Below are positions 1 to 11,319 of a stretch of 64,000 nt of DNA, in pieces. The notes under the pieces are model-generated. The model ran no database searches and was not told the DNA's origin. It saw only the letters and a list, made by a program, of their open reading frames with translations. The position numbers and the translations under genes are program-made. Numbering within the stretch: position 1 is the first letter of the stretch; every line of letters starts with the position of its first letter. The DNA comes from Henricia sp. BOLD:AAB3569 (taxonomy: Eukaryota; Echinodermata; Asteroidea; Spinulosida; Echinasteridae): the NCBI GenBank assembly GCA_037783545.1, contig JBBELK010000822.1, forward strand, positions 372,001-436,000, in the 5' to 3' direction.

Positions 1-88
1 TTAGTATGAGTTAAATGACGTTAAAATATACTTTTTTTATTGTATTGATTGTCTAATTAAAGAACACTTTAGCTTAAAACTTATTCGT

Positions 89-240
89 CACTTCGTGAAA
101 AGGCAAAATGCCGACCCTGCGTGATTTGCCACATAATTCGTCCCCTGTCTGTATTTCACTGCGCGCGTATTATTTTCAATGTCGCCCTGCGCGTGGCATT
201 TTCACGAAGTGGCATATCGCGATACGCCACTTCGTGAAAA
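89..240. repeat. Inverted-repeat cluster with CACTTCGTGAAAA motif
   Basis: The block at 89-112 (CACTTCGTGAAAAGG...) is inverted at 195-212 and repeated directly at 226-240. The core TTTTCACGAA recurs near 37612 and 37829 just upstream of the first neurexin exon, so this is a dispersed repeat. The rest of 1-502 shows no coding or RNA signal. Confidence 0.5.
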
Positions 241-506
241 AGCAATTCATGCACGGTACCATCTTTTTCAATTAGGGTTAAAAAGAAAATTTGCATACCT
301 ATTAGTTACGTGGGTTTAGGCAACTTTTGTAATTAAACAAATAAAAGTTGTCAAGTCTCGTAACTTTGCATAAAGTCAAATTATACCAAAAACATAAATT
401 GCTAAAAAATTAGGTTTTTTAACCGATACATCACTTCATGTAGGTGCAGTAGACTGGAAATTGAATGCAAAATATTAACCGCCTTTTGTTGGGAGTTTAA
501 TGTTAA

Positions 507-1026
507 AGATAGTATACATGATTGGTAAACTGTTACAAATAGTTTTATCCCCCTGTGTGATTGAAGATATGCACGATTAAAACCAACCTGAGCAAAAACC
601 AGCTCTGTACCTTGTCAAACTTTTGAGAAAACGGTCAAAAAAATGGGTTGCACTAATGCAGTCATTTCGCCCCAAAACCACTTCGCCCTGAACCAATTCG
701 CCCTGAACCACGGTCTGTGCACGAAGTGGTTTTGGGGCGAAGTGGCATTTGGGCGATGTAGTGTTTGGACAAAGTAATTTGGGGCGAAATGGCACTCGGG
801 CGAAGTGGTTTGGGGCGAAATGGCACTTGGGCGAAATGGTTTTGGGGCGAATTGAATTCTCGTCTCATGAGACGAAAACTAATTGTTTTACTCATTTCTC
901 AAAGACTATAGCACTTCAGACAAAACTATTTCAGTTTTCTACGGTCATCATGTTTATATTGTTTAAGTTAGGCATAAATCTGTGAACATTTCTGATTTTC
1001 GAGATTACCAATGATGTATAATGCCT
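507..1026 (+). mobile_element. TTAA-flanked MITE, family T1
   Basis: Terminal inverted repeats (AGATAGTATACATGATTGG at the left, its inverse ending ...TAATGCCT at the right) are flanked by TTAA at 503-506 and 1027-1030. The interior holds irregular repeats of GGGCGAAGTGG. A near full copy lies at 43330-43973 and a one-ended inverted copy at 32444-32637. No transposase is encoded. The TTAA duplication and AGA/AGG ends suggest a Kolobok-like non-autonomous element; piggyBac is the alternative. Confidence 0.75.
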
Positions 1027-1030
1027 TTAA

Positions 1031-1736
1031 GGGGTTGTCTTAATTGGAGATGCATCATACTACGGTACAAGAATCAAACCAATTTCTATTGAAATGTGGT
1101 TTGAATTGCTGTTTAGCACTCTGAAGACAGTCTGCAATACTGCATTTTACCTTTAAGATGGAACAACCAGAGGGCAGGAGCGCATGTTTGTTCCGTGTAA
1201 TTACACGGGCAGTATGCGGGGGAAAAAAATCAATCCTCTGAGTCGTGCCCTCACTCCAGCCTTTCAATTTGTTGCGATTCATCACGGGAGACAGATTGAA
1301 CGTTTTTTCCTTAGTTGGTGTCCTGCACATTCTCTATGCCTACGATTATCAATTGGAGAGGAAACCAGCTGATTTCATTTAATTCAGGCTCATTTTCAAA
1401 ACACTTTTTTTTGTGCCCGAGTCTTTGCTTTCATTTTCCTGATTACAGACGAGATCAATCGTTCATCTCACGGACTGATTACTTTCTTTTTCTGAATGTT
1501 GGCGACATCTAACATGGCAATGAGAGACTCGGGGACAAAGTATTCCAATGAAAATGGACCCAACCGATAGAAAAATATTGTTTTCAATATTTCAAGGGAG
1601 GGGGCATGATGGGGGTCAAAGATGTTAATTTTCCCCCCCCCCCCCACCCCCACTTTTTTGCCTCCCATATATGCTGCAATTCATATTTTGTTGGCAAAAT
1701 CATGTTACTGTCGGTAAACATAAAAAAGTTAATAGT
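1031..1736. other. No gene seen; unique-looking sequence
   Basis: No exon-like frame with splice signals, RNA gene or repeat family match was found. A short C-rich tract lies around 1632-1655. Short open frames here have no recognisable motif. Confidence 0.4.
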
Positions 1737-1962
1737 GAGGTTTCGGTGTGCACGGTTAGTGATTACGACTACGATTAGCCAAACCTCAAAATCGTTACCT
1801 TTCGCTGTCCGTTTTTTACTAAGGTGTAGAGGCGTTGCTATCAGTGTAAACAACAAAACAACACTTGGGATATTTGTGTAAACGCCACAAGAACGCACAA
1901 ATCGATGACGTAAAATTCACTAATAGTCGTCGTTTTGCCTAACCGTATGCGACCGAAACCTC
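1737..1962. repeat. Small inverted-repeat element
   Basis: AGGTTTCGGTGTGCACGGTTAG at 1738-1759 is inverted at about 1938-1961, with partly matching inner sequence, giving a 225-bp foldback. No convincing target duplication and no second copy were noticed. Confidence 0.5.
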
Positions 1963-2157
1963 CCTAATGAAACAAATATACCGCTAATACTAACACCACA
2001 GCAGTGGCAATATTACATGTATACATCATAGAAGCTGTTGCATTATATCTAGAACAAAAAACTGTTTTACTTACAGTGTATTGGAATTTGCCATTGACTG
2101 CAGTACTTGGTTATAGGCTAGTATGTAATACAAAATGGCATATATATATATCTTTAA

Positions 2158-2647
2158 AGGTAGAGTACATGTACATGACTAGTAAACTGTTACCTAGGGC
2201 GTGTTTTCCACTCGTGATTAAAATTCCGTGTAAATAAAACTGCCGTGTAGAAATTTCAGCCACATAGAGGCATAATACTTCAGAAAACTTGAGAAATCCA
2301 TGCGTGTTTTTGTTGTTGAGTTGAATGGTAAAAAGTCTATTGCAAAATACTTTTTTAGAAAACCACCTTCACTTGTTAATTTCGCACACAAAATACTATT
2401 TTGGACAGAAATAAATTCATGTGGTGTTTGGTACCATTGTTATTAAAGGCAGAGGCGCGTCAGTAATGCATGCACGCCAAATTCGTGCCACGAAATACGC
2501 AGCTCCATAGCAAAGGCATTGAGCTTCGTATTTCATGGCACGAATTTGGCACGCATGCTTTGCTGATGAGCCTGTGCCTTTTTAACTCTTTTAGTAAGGT
2601 TTTTCTTGTCAACTCATTGGGGTCACTGCAAATGATGTACTCTACCT
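2158..2647 (+). mobile_element. TTAA-flanked element, family T2
   Basis: Ends AGGTAGAGTACATG and its inverse (...ATGTACTCTACCT) are flanked by TTAA at 2154-2157 and 2648-2651. The left part (AAACTGTTAC, then GTAGAAATTTCAGCCACATAG) is shared with partial copies at 5595-5812, 36362-37090 and 52195-52420. The right end resembles the right end of the 36489-36979 element. It contains a nested palindromic MITE at 2447-2581. Confidence 0.75.
2447..2581. mobile_element. Palindromic TTAA MITE, family T3 (nested)
   Basis: Almost fully palindromic element of about 135 bp with a GC-rich arm (GCACGAATTTGGCACGC) and a loop of about 15 bases. TTAA is at 2443-2446 and 2582-2585. It is inserted inside the T2 element. 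A closely similar copy is at 11565-11696 and a single arm at 29540-29577. Confidence 0.8.
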
Positions 2648-2906
2648 TTAAGCATTTTGGGTGCTATTTATTCAGTGCACAGGTGGTCCACCTATCCGCA
2701 GCTGGACCGGATGCCGCAACTCCAGGTTTTTCTATCAGGAGCTTGCCAAACCATTCGCCCTCAGTACTCCATCATGCGTAACTTCTTTCATTATTTTTTC
2801 AAAGTGCAGTAACACCCAGCCATCAAATCGGACGTGCACTCACGTCGTCAGAGGAACAGTAAGAATTGAGAATGGACTTGGCTCACTTATTCAGTGAGAG
2901 GCACAA

Positions 2907-2949
<43 letters not shown>
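2907..2949 (+). repeat. Poly(G) tract of 43 bases
   Basis: Uninterrupted G run, followed by G-rich sequence to about 3090. It has strong G-quadruplex potential; the exact length may be an assembly approximation. Confidence 0.95.
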
Positions 2950-2953
<4 letters not shown>

Positions 2954-3117
2954 CTTGAAGGGAGGATGCATTCGACAGAAATGTGAAAAGCAATTAAACA
3001 AAGAAATGAAACAAAAATGGGGTGTGGGGGCTGGGGGCCGAGAGGTGATGGGGGCGAGGGGTGATGGGGGCGAGGGGTGCGAAAGGGTGGAGAGAATTAG
3101 TGACTGTTGCTTTTTGG

Positions 3118-3340
3118 GTATTTAAAATTCCAGAAATTCAAACATACATACACAATTCACAGACTGTGAGGGTTTGTAATGCTTCACAAATTCGTTAAAC
3201 ACATGTTCTTCAAGCATCCTTGATGGAAGTGTACAATGTAATTCCTGAAATAAATACAGCATGGTAGTCAGTGTACATGTACTAGGGTCATTTTCCAGAA
3301 ATCTGTTGCAACATTCATCACTACATTTTCCCATGACACT
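3118..3340. repeat. Foldback family L, single arm
   Basis: Diverged copy of one arm of the hairpin at 25408-25806: the GCTTGTAATGCTTCACA and ACATGTTCTTCAAGCATCC blocks are shared. The opposite arm is missing. Confidence 0.6.
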
Positions 3341-3830
3341 TTAACCCGGCGATTAACCAAGCAACACAGGAATTTAACCCCGAGATTACCAAAGTTAAGC
3401 GCTTGTTTTCCGTGCAGCAAATCTCAGGGTTACAAATTGAAATTACTCATGTTAACTGGCTAAAAATGCCACGCTTAACCCAGTTAACTTCTAGCCCTGG
3501 TCGGGAGGTGGGTTAACCCACTAATCTCAGGGTTAACGGCGGCCTTCAAACAATTATCTAGGTTAGCGTTTGCCATGAGAAACTCCTACCCGCGTTAGCG
3601 TGTCCTTCAAGCAAAATGGGTTAAATGCTCATACACGCACTTGGCTTGCAGTTGGGAAATGTGTGAGGGCCACACCTTTTCAGCCAATGCTTATAAGCAG
3701 TGCTTTGAAATTAGGCCCAGGTGAACATCAAATATTTGGATGTTGCTTAAGCCTGCCGCACACAGAAGGCAAAAAACATGAAACGCGAAACAAATTTGTT
3801 TACCCCCCGTTTCGCGTTTCAGTGTATCCA
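3341..3830. repeat. GGTTAAC-rich repeat region and short hairpin
   Basis: Between 3341 and 3600 the words GGTTAAC/GTTAACC and ATCTCAGGGTTA occur repeatedly in both orientations. At 3779-3822 GAAACGCGAAAC is inverted as GTTTCGCGTTTC across a short spacer. I could not define element boundaries or a second copy. Confidence 0.35.
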
Positions 3831-5200
3831 TTCTGCAAACGGAAAACAGAAATGCCACACAACAAAACAAAAATGCCACCGAAACGGATACAGCGCCGCC
3901 AGCGGCGACAATAAATCAGTACAGTCGCATGATATCTTGATACCACGGAATACGATCGATGATTGGTCATTGCTAAGTCTTCGTTTCTCCAGTATTGAAA
4001 CAAGTACCGCAAATGGTAGACCGAAACATCTGTTTTGGGGTAACGCAGACGAATGTCAAAGTCACGAGAAAATTTTTTTTGTTCGTGTTTTTTTTTTTTG
4101 TGTATGCATACATATGCAGCCCTATAAACGTACATGTATACCATTCTCAGTGGTACTTGACGCCTGAGCCAAATTGACCAGGAAGGTTTGTCACAAGTAG
4201 AGCTCTGTCAGTTCAGACTGCTCACTGCTGGATTGACAAATCCAATTTAAATCAATTTACCTCCAAACGTGATCCATTTCTTTCATTGCGGGGTGCTGGA
4301 TGTTTCTAGTTCCTGAACGGCTGTGCTGGTATCGGCATTTTAAAGAAAGTTTTATTTGAAACAAATGAATCTTTTACATCAAAATAGGAACAAGCAACTT
4401 TAAATATCGGGTTTTGCAGGCTTTCAAAACACAATTGATATAAGTAATTTTCCACTTGCATGTACTTTGTCAAAAGTCACTTTATATGAAAATCCCAGGA
4501 AATTCCTTTAGTTTAAAATGCTGCCTGCACACAGATAACTCAAATGGGCACTGACCCCCCCCCCCCCCCCCCCCACCCCACCCCTATCTCCCCCCCCCCC
4601 CCCCCCCCACCCCCCGTCCCCCAAAAATAAAGAAATTATAAAATGAGCCTTGTTTTTTTTCCAGTCTTTCATTGGGCAAAAATTACTGTCTCTGAACTCA
4701 AAATGTATGTAAATTTAAATAGAGCTGTGCCAAATATTTGATTGATAATAAAATATTATAATATTCAAGGTGTGACGAATATTCGCAAAAGACAGTTGAT
4801 GAACAAATGCTGATACACTAGCCAGAAATAGCCCATAATCTGATTGACACGTACACTGTACGTAGGTATTGGTGTTGGATCAATAAATGCCGGAAAATAC
4901 TTGAACAGGATGGGCTTGGAGTCTTAAGTGCATTCCATCAATTCGAGGCACCGTCGCAAGGGCACATCACTTGAGCTACATGAGAAGCTGGGGTTAGTCA
5001 TGAGCATGTCCAATTGCCCTCATATTTGGCATATGATAAATTGTTCACCCTAATGTGAGCTGATCTTTGTAACATGTTGTGTGCCCAATCAGTCATATGG
5101 CATTTACATTTTTACTCATTAACCGTATACTTCCTGGGGTGTATGTAAAATTGTATTACTTTTGGAAGATTCCCCAAAACAGTTTTTGCTCAGATCGAAG
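3831..5200. other. No gene seen; poly(C) tracts and AT-rich repeat fragment
   Basis: Long C runs occur at 4555-4574 and 4591-4608. A fragment of the ATTCGAATATT repeat (family O) spans about 4720-4800. Nothing else is recognisable; open frames around 3778-4177 show no family motif. Confidence 0.4.
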
Positions 5201-5204
5201 CATC

Positions 5205-5445
5205 AAGGAGGCTGAGAGATGTTACTTATTTTATCGGTCAGTTCTACCTTTTGTGGCGAGGCTGACCACACCTGCCTCTCTGTAACAGCTACTGAGGCAG
5301 GGTGCGCCACTCTGGTTGAAATGCTACTCTGATCTCCTGCACTTCTATAGGGCTGTTTGGGAGATGTGTGGACGATGCAGTGGTCAGCTCATCCCATTCA
5401 AGTTCAATCAGGTTGGGTTTTCTGAGAGCCCTTAACTGAGCAATC
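5205..5445 (+). repeat. Dispersed repeat D, copy 1
   Basis: Shares blocks such as GGTCAGCTCATCCCAT, GAGGCAGGGTGCGCCACTCTG and TTTTCTGAGAGCCCTTA with 11320-11950 and 18785-19370 (both inverted) and 61618-62290. Its class is unknown. Confidence 0.7.
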
Positions 5446-5594
5446 GCCCAGAATTAGGAAATTCTGTTCTTTTCCAGAATTGATACATGTATTTTCAAAA
5501 AATTGCAATGCAGAAAATGGGTTTAAAACCCAATTGAGACAAATGTATTTCTCATTTTAATTGAAATAGAAATGCTTTTTTGAATGTCAATTAA

Positions 5595-5812
5595 AGACAG
5601 ATTACATAATTGGAAAACTTTTAAAAACAGGAACAGCATGATATAACTAAAGAATAATGTTGATAAACTGCCTTGTAGAAATTTCAGCCACATAGATGCA
5701 GTAATACTTCCGAAAACCTTAAAAATCCATGGTTGTTTTTTGTGTTGAATGAATGGTAAAAAAAGCACCTTCAGTTGGCAATTTCTCCCACAAAGGTACC
5801 AATTTACACGGG
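5595..5812 (+). mobile_element. T2-related element, partial
   Basis: Starts after TTAA (5591-5594) with AGACAGATTACATAATTGG and contains the shared GTAGAAATTTCAGCCACATAG block. This copy preserves the uninterrupted sequence CAGTAATACTTCCGAAAACC that is split by another insertion in the copy at 36362-37090. The right terminus was not found. Confidence 0.55.
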
Positions 5813-6407
5813 GTTTTCTTTTCAACCCGTGAAGTAAAATTTTTGAAATCTTGCTTGGTTTATTCCAAGTGTCTGCCCTTTTAATTGCCTTTTGCCATTT
5901 AGAAATTATTTAATACCATTCCCCAAAACCGGACATCCATATGCAGAATGGCGCCAGCCAAACAACTGCCCCAAACAGACGCACGTATAAAACACAAGAC
6001 CGCGAGATAGTGTCCCCCAAGCATGGAATGTTTATCGTCCATTTTGGCAATGAACAAGTGTTTATTCTTGTGTTTTCGTTCTGTCGGCTGACCAAGGGAC
6101 AGATATAAATCTGTTTTGCCCCAAGTACTACCCCTAGACCCATGGCATATATATTAACTCGAGACATCCCACGAGTCTCATTATCGTTTGCCTGTGTCTG
6201 TCTGCTGGCTGTAACTGCCAGTTCTAAACATTCGCGCAAGGGGAAACTGGGGAAATAATTGACATCTTTTTTTCTTTCTGGAATGAGCTGTGCCATATCT
6301 GAAAGCCTTGTTTGTGCATTTGGGGGGAGGGAAATTGTGTACTGTGTTGTTAAGGGTTTCTTGAAGATTGGCAATTACAGATACCAGTTCACACTGTGTT
6401 TATGTAG
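5813..6407. other. No supported gene
   Basis: A 154-codon minus-strand open frame (5910-6374) shows no recognisable domain, splice context or similarity within the window and is treated as chance. Confidence 0.4.
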
Positions 6408-6497
6408 GGATTAAAAGTAGTTTGGCCAGTCTTAAACATACGTTTAAAGCCAGCTAGGGTCCTCGGCGCTGATAATGGCCTGAGCCGCCAGGTTCGT
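6408..6497. repeat. Partial copy of foldback family Z
   Basis: TTTGGCCAGTCTTAAACATACG and AGCCAGCTAGGGTCCT match, inverted, one arm of the palindrome at 24727-24850. The distal terminus is missing. Confidence 0.6.
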
Positions 6498-7249
6498 GTA
6501 AATCGGTAAAACTCACTAAAATTAGTTTGTCGTTTGGCATTCAATTTCCTACACCGCGCCGCATTCGTACAACTACTAGCTGTACTTTTGTGCGTCAAGT
6601 TGTTTTTGTGCGTCAAGTGGTAAATTTGTGTGAAGCATTTAGCCAACCACACATTTTACAACCGTGCATTTTAGCTTCTATTCTGCAAGCGATCATCTCA
6701 AGTCCCGCATATAACAGGGGTTTCGGAAACCAGTACGGTAACGAATGCTGAAACTTGATCATCAATGTAAAATAAATTCAGGAGTGGATATACCGTATTC
6801 AATCGGACAAACTCCGCAGAAGGCAAATCAAGCATTGCATCTCCATCCTCACTCTGCAGCTGATCATCTGTTCACCTGTGGTCCTGCGAGACTTCCCAAA
6901 CAGTCACAGAAAACAAGGGCTTAACGGCTTATTGATTAGGACAGGTGCAATGCGTAGCTTGACGGAAGCCTAACTACGGTATGTATGCAAAGCGACAGGC
7001 TGTTCATTTAAGTATGCCAAATCAGCAGCGGTCTGGATTTTCCAAGGAAGGGTTTTAGCAGGAACGGTTTCGGGGTGTTTTGGACGGAAGTTGGGCTTCT
7101 GGTATTAATGTGCCGAAGTCCTGTACCATAGATGTTTATTTTGACACATTTGTACGTGAATTGTTGTTCGTATGGAAATTGTTTCTCTTTCCTGACTTAC
7201 ATTATCAGTACTGTGTGCTCAGTGGTTTTTCTGAGATACAAATTCATAG

Positions 7250-7330
7250 TGTCCTTGGGTGGGATTCGAACCCATGACCTACTGCATTCTGGAGCTGGTG
7301 TCTTAACCACTTGTCCACTGAGGGAGTGAT
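7250..7330 (-). repeat. tRNA-like SINE head fragment
   Basis: On the minus strand a B-box-like GGTTCGAATCCCACC precedes no paired acceptor stem. The arrangement resembles the tRNA-derived head of a SINE and not a functional tRNA gene. The flanks 6500-7249 and 7331-8130 show no gene or recognised repeat. Confidence 0.5.
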
Positions 7331-8134
7331 TGGTGAATTGCTGTATTTATTAAGTACGTCTGAAACTGAGTTTGTTAGTTTTGACATACCATGCTTACAG
7401 CCTCAGATTGTTTTATGTTTCCTGCTTAATTCCTTGCAAAAATAAGTCCAGAAACTACATACAACATCAACCATGAATTTTTGATCAAATTTGCCTTTCT
7501 TTCTCTTATTTTTACCAAAACTTTACAACAGCAGGCTGATTATGAACGTTTTCTCCCAGTTTTTATAAAGTGGTTTACATCATGTACCATGCCTAGGGCA
7601 ATAACTCTTGTTTAATGTGCGACTGTGTCAACATCTTAAATACGAATAAAATGTCATTAAAAACAGTATAGACATTTATAAACCTTCATGTTATCAAACC
7701 TTCATGTTGTGGATATTGCAAGAATTTTGTTCAATGTGTTATAGACTCGGGACATACATGTCTAATACTTAAGACAGTTATATTGCAATCCACCCCTGGT
7801 TTACAGGCCTCCATTTGACTACATTTCATTACAACATCTACAAACTTTATGACGTCCATGGATGTTAATCCTCATCAATTGCACTGTCAAAGAATCCATC
7901 AAGATTTGAAATCTTGATTAATTCCTGGAAGTGGGCTATAGCGACCCCTAATGAAGTCTTGTGTGATGAAAACAATTGATAGGCGCATTACAGATGAAGC
8001 AAAAAATTAGCAAAACGGGTATCTGTTTTTATACTACATGCATGTACAGTGTGTATGGGTATAGAGGCCGATAACCAATTTCAACTTGTATGAACGAACA
8101 ATATCTGGTATGGTTCCTAATCACCATTGAAATG

Positions 8135-8232
8135 AAACAATCAAACTTGAGATGAGAGAAAAATTGTAAGGCCTTATCAGGATTCGAACCCGAGACCATC
8201 TGACTCACCGGGCAGAATGCTCCATAGGGGAA
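8135..8232 (-). mobile_element. tRNA-derived SINE family A, copy 1
   Basis: On the minus strand, a B-box-like GGGTTCGAATCCTGATAAGG is followed by the family body (TTTTTCTCTCATCTCAAG, then TTGATTGTTTC). It lies head to head with a plus-strand copy at 8262-8356. Confidence 0.75.
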
Positions 8233-8261
8233 AAACCTGAGGGAGTATACCGACTGTGCCT

Positions 8262-8356
8262 TATAGCTCGGCTGGTAGAGCGTCGGCCTAGTGAGTCGTC
8301 AGAGGTCTTGGGTTCGAATCCCGATACGGCCCTTTTAATTTTTCTCTCTTCCCAAG
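8262..8356 (+). mobile_element. tRNA-derived SINE family A, copy 2
   Basis: A-box-like TAGCTCGGCTGGTAGAGC and B-box-like GGGTTCGAATCCCG are followed by the shared AATTTTTCTCTC body. The acceptor-stem halves pair at about six of seven positions, but there are extra bases in the anticodon arm and a family of relatives in the window, so I call it a SINE and not a tRNA gene. Confidence 0.75.
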
Positions 8357-8713
8357 TTAACTTGTATGAAAACGTGTGTATAATGGATGGTTACACATCA
8401 CAAGATGTGCAAAAAGTGATGACAAATCTGTATCTTTAGTTGAATATTAAAAAACAAATTTACTGTTTAATTCAGATTTATTTGTTAAGGTGAAGTCTGT
8501 CTTTGAGAATGTGTCAGTTGGATAAAAGGAGGTAATTGGATGAATGTGTGCAAGTACGTGTACTTGGAGGCAGATTAAAAGCAAAATACATGTGGAATAT
8601 GCTTGGTGAAAACATCAACAAACGCAATGTATATCCTACAAATGTGTGCCGATTTGAAGTCGAATTCTGTGTATATGCTTCAAATTATTTGAAGAACACA
8701 ACAGCCCATGTAC

Positions 8714-9392
8714 TAGTCTTGGCCCAAGACTACTCTAGTCGATATTGGTTTGTGTACGCGTTGGTCATATAGTGCGCCCTCTTGCAGCACTAACGGACCA
8801 GTCTTTGCTCACTAGAGTGGTCTTGGGAACTTCTCCCGGAAGGTTTAACTTTTTCTTTGTTTTTGCCTAGGCTTTCCTAGGGAACCAATCAGCGAGTGAC
8901 CCAAATACAGCAGAACGTGGGAATGCAGCGAGCGACCCAAATACAGCGCGTCGACCGCAGAGCGTGACCCAAATACACCGCGTCACGCGCTTCGAATGGT
9001 TTGAAAAATATAAGGCGGCTTACAAGAATCATCGAACATGACCGTTTTATCGTTGCTAATATTTTCGGTGGCATAAGTTTCTTGGCAAATGTTTGCAAAT
9101 ATATTTACAAAAATGTTTGCAAAGGCGTATGACATCGCAAAATACATTTGTTTATGAAGATAATTGCGACATTGCAAATATTTGCAAAGATATCTGTGAT
9201 ATGCCATGTCCCTTGTGTGCCATCATAAAACCCTCTGCAGCTATTTACATAAAACGGTACCGCCCCAATGCTGAACTTCCGGGAGAAATTCCCAAGACTA
9301 CTCTAGTGAGCAAAGACTGGTCCGTTAGTGCTGCAAGAGGGCCAACGCGTACACAAACCAATATCGACTAGAGTAGTCTTGGGCCAAGACTA
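8714..9392. mobile_element. MULE-like element with 9-bp target duplication
   Basis: Terminal inverted repeats of about 130 bp begin TAGTCTTGGCCCAAGACTA at both ends and match closely except for a small indel. The element is flanked by an exact 9-bp direct repeat CCCATGTAC at 8705-8713 and 9393-9401. Long TIRs plus 9-bp duplications are typical of Mutator-like elements. The interior carries three copies of GACCCAAATACA (8898-8980) and repeated TTTGCAAA-type words (9060-9200). No transposase is present, so it is non-autonomous. Confidence 0.85.
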
Positions 9393-9401
9393 CCCATGTA
9401 C

Positions 9402-10319
9402 ATGTTTGCTTACACAAAGCGTTCCCAAAAAGTTTACTATTAATAATTGATGAAGGAAAAATTGTTCGGAGAGTGAGAAGTGCCTGAAATTAAACTTTTT
9501 GTTTATAACATGTAGGTGTAAATGTAGTTGTGCATGGAGTTTATTTTCACTGTCTTATGCATTTGGTTGTGTAAATAGTAGGCCTATGCATGATTGCACG
9601 TTTAAACAATATGTAAAATGCATCAAGGATTTGATTTAATTTTGTAGTTTTAATTTTGTATTTTTGTGAAATAGCATGGTTGCTGATTTGCACAAGAATT
9701 ATCGGAAAAGTAGTGTGTATTGTTAAATGCACTTTAACAGCATGTAAACAATTTTGCAAATGTTTATGTTTTTACTGTTCGGGATATGATAGCGCTGGTG
9801 TTGATATTTTAAGATTTGTAGGGTAAACAACGCTGAAATTGTCAGATTGTCCGATGTTGCATATAAATGGAAAGTATACAGTTGTTTCACGTTCACAGCA
9901 CACATTAATTCTGCACGATTTGAATGTGGAATTGCGAATTGCATGTGTATTGCAAAACAAATTGCAACGTGCAAGTAACACATGCATGTGACGCTGATGA
10001 TATTGTTATTGTTTTTAAAGTGCACTTCTTGTCGTTTGCATGCGCACGTACGTTTGTGTAAAGCTGCCATGCAGATTTATGCACGTATAGCCTATTGTAA
10101 AGCAGAATGTTTAATAAAGTTATTTTTGAATTTAAATGGCTTTTTAAAATCCCCCTTATCATGAACATACTAATAGGTGGTATTTATTGAGTATGAAAGT
10201 TGTCTACTGTACATCTACATGTAATAAACATTTCTGCATTTAATATCACTTTTTTGCTTGGGTTCATATCATATCAATTAGACTTTTGCGTGTATCATTT
10301 GCATAATGTCTGTGCCCAA
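9402..10319. other. No gene seen
   Basis: AT-rich sequence with several short open frames on the minus strand and no recognisable domain, repeat match or RNA signal. Confidence 0.4.
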
Positions 10320-10820
10320 AATTCTACACTTTCAAATGGAGGTGCAGTTTACAAAGTCACATACTACGCCAGTGTTCTCCACTACCGGTTTTGTCCGGGC
10401 GCGCCGCCCGGACAAAATCATCAGAGGTACCGTTAGCGCCCGGACAAAAATTTGCCGCCCGGACAAAACATTGTGCCGCCCGGAAAAAAATAAAATAATT
10501 TCTCCTCCAAAACACTATGAAAGTACAGCCGAGTCATTCCAAAATGCGGTGTATATTCACCTAACGTGATTCGGTAGTCACTGGTGTCATTATCGGTCAT
10601 TTACCACGCAAATCTATCGGATCGGCGACCCAAATTCGCATCGATAACGGCCATGACAGTATGCATTTGTTGAACAGCTCCCTCAAGAGCCGTTTTTTTT
10701 TTAACTCTTGAGGGCACTGCATGCCAACCACTCTGTCGCGACGTACATCCGGGTGCGTTCGTGGTTGTGTGTTTGGGTGAGTACGTGCTGTAGTGCTGCC
10801 GCTGTCGCCGTCGCCATCGC

Positions 10821-10863
<43 letters not shown>

Positions 10864-11125
10864 CCCGGACAAAATTTGGACCAGTGGAGATCACTGTACG
10901 CTGTTGTTGCTACGTGATGCACGCCATTTCCTAGCAACAAACATTCTGGTTGCTTTATGCCATTCTCTCCTACGGTGAACATGGTATTGATTCTGTACTT
11001 CACACCAGCTGTATGCACCACATAGCAACAAAAATTTAGTCTGGTCACTAAGTGTGCATGTGAGAGGAAGTACGACGCACACCAGACGCTATTCATGTGA
11101 AACACGCAACTAGCTAATTGTACAT
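10320..11125 (+). repeat. Dispersed repeat U, copy 1 (interrupted)
   Basis: The flanks of a nested element (10320-10369 and 10897-11125) match 62335-62465 and 63138-63262, for example TGGAGGTGCAGTTT, TGGTTGCTTTATGCCATTCT and TGCACCACATAGCAACA. Both copies are interrupted, but at different positions. Confidence 0.75.
10370..10896. mobile_element. CAGTG-ended element with 5-bp target duplication
   Basis: Inverted ends CAGTGTTCTCCACT and (inverse) CAGTGATCTCCACTGG continue into TTTTGTCCGGGCG. Flanking direct repeats TACGC are at 10365-10369 and 10897-10901, and the uninterrupted target is visible in the U copy at 62370. Inside, GCCGCCCGGACAAA recurs at least four times and there is a 40-base poly(C) tract at 10823-10862. 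The ends look hAT-like, but the duplication is 5 bp and not 8 bp. Confidence 0.75.
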
Positions 11126-11319
11126 ACACGTAAGCCAGTAGCATCGTTTTCAGAAGTCTTCCTCTATTTTTTCATTGCCTTTTTGCCTCGTTAGAACATA
11201 CGCCTGCACCACAATCACAGTCAGATGAAGGTAGGTTGTCATGCTTCATGACCCCTGACATGAGGTCAAATGTCATAACCATCATGCCATCATAATCTTC
11301 CGCTTGTTCTAACCATTAA

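Noticed and set aside
1606-1898. Overlapping open frames on both strands around 1606-1898
   Set aside because: They overlap a C-rich tract and an inverted-repeat element; neither has protein-like features.
5910-6374. 154-codon minus-strand open frame
   Set aside because: No recognisable domain, no codon or composition signal, no splice context; consistent with a chance frame.
8264-8338. Functional tRNA genes (also at 26231-26305 and 37401-37470)
   Set aside because: Box A/B-like segments are present, but arms are imperfect, several diverged relatives share the downstream SINE body, and no proper anticodon arm is formed.
10701-11144. 147-codon minus-strand frame
   Set aside because: Crosses the poly(C) tract (giving a glycine run) and the end of a transposon; several overlapping frames exist on both strands.
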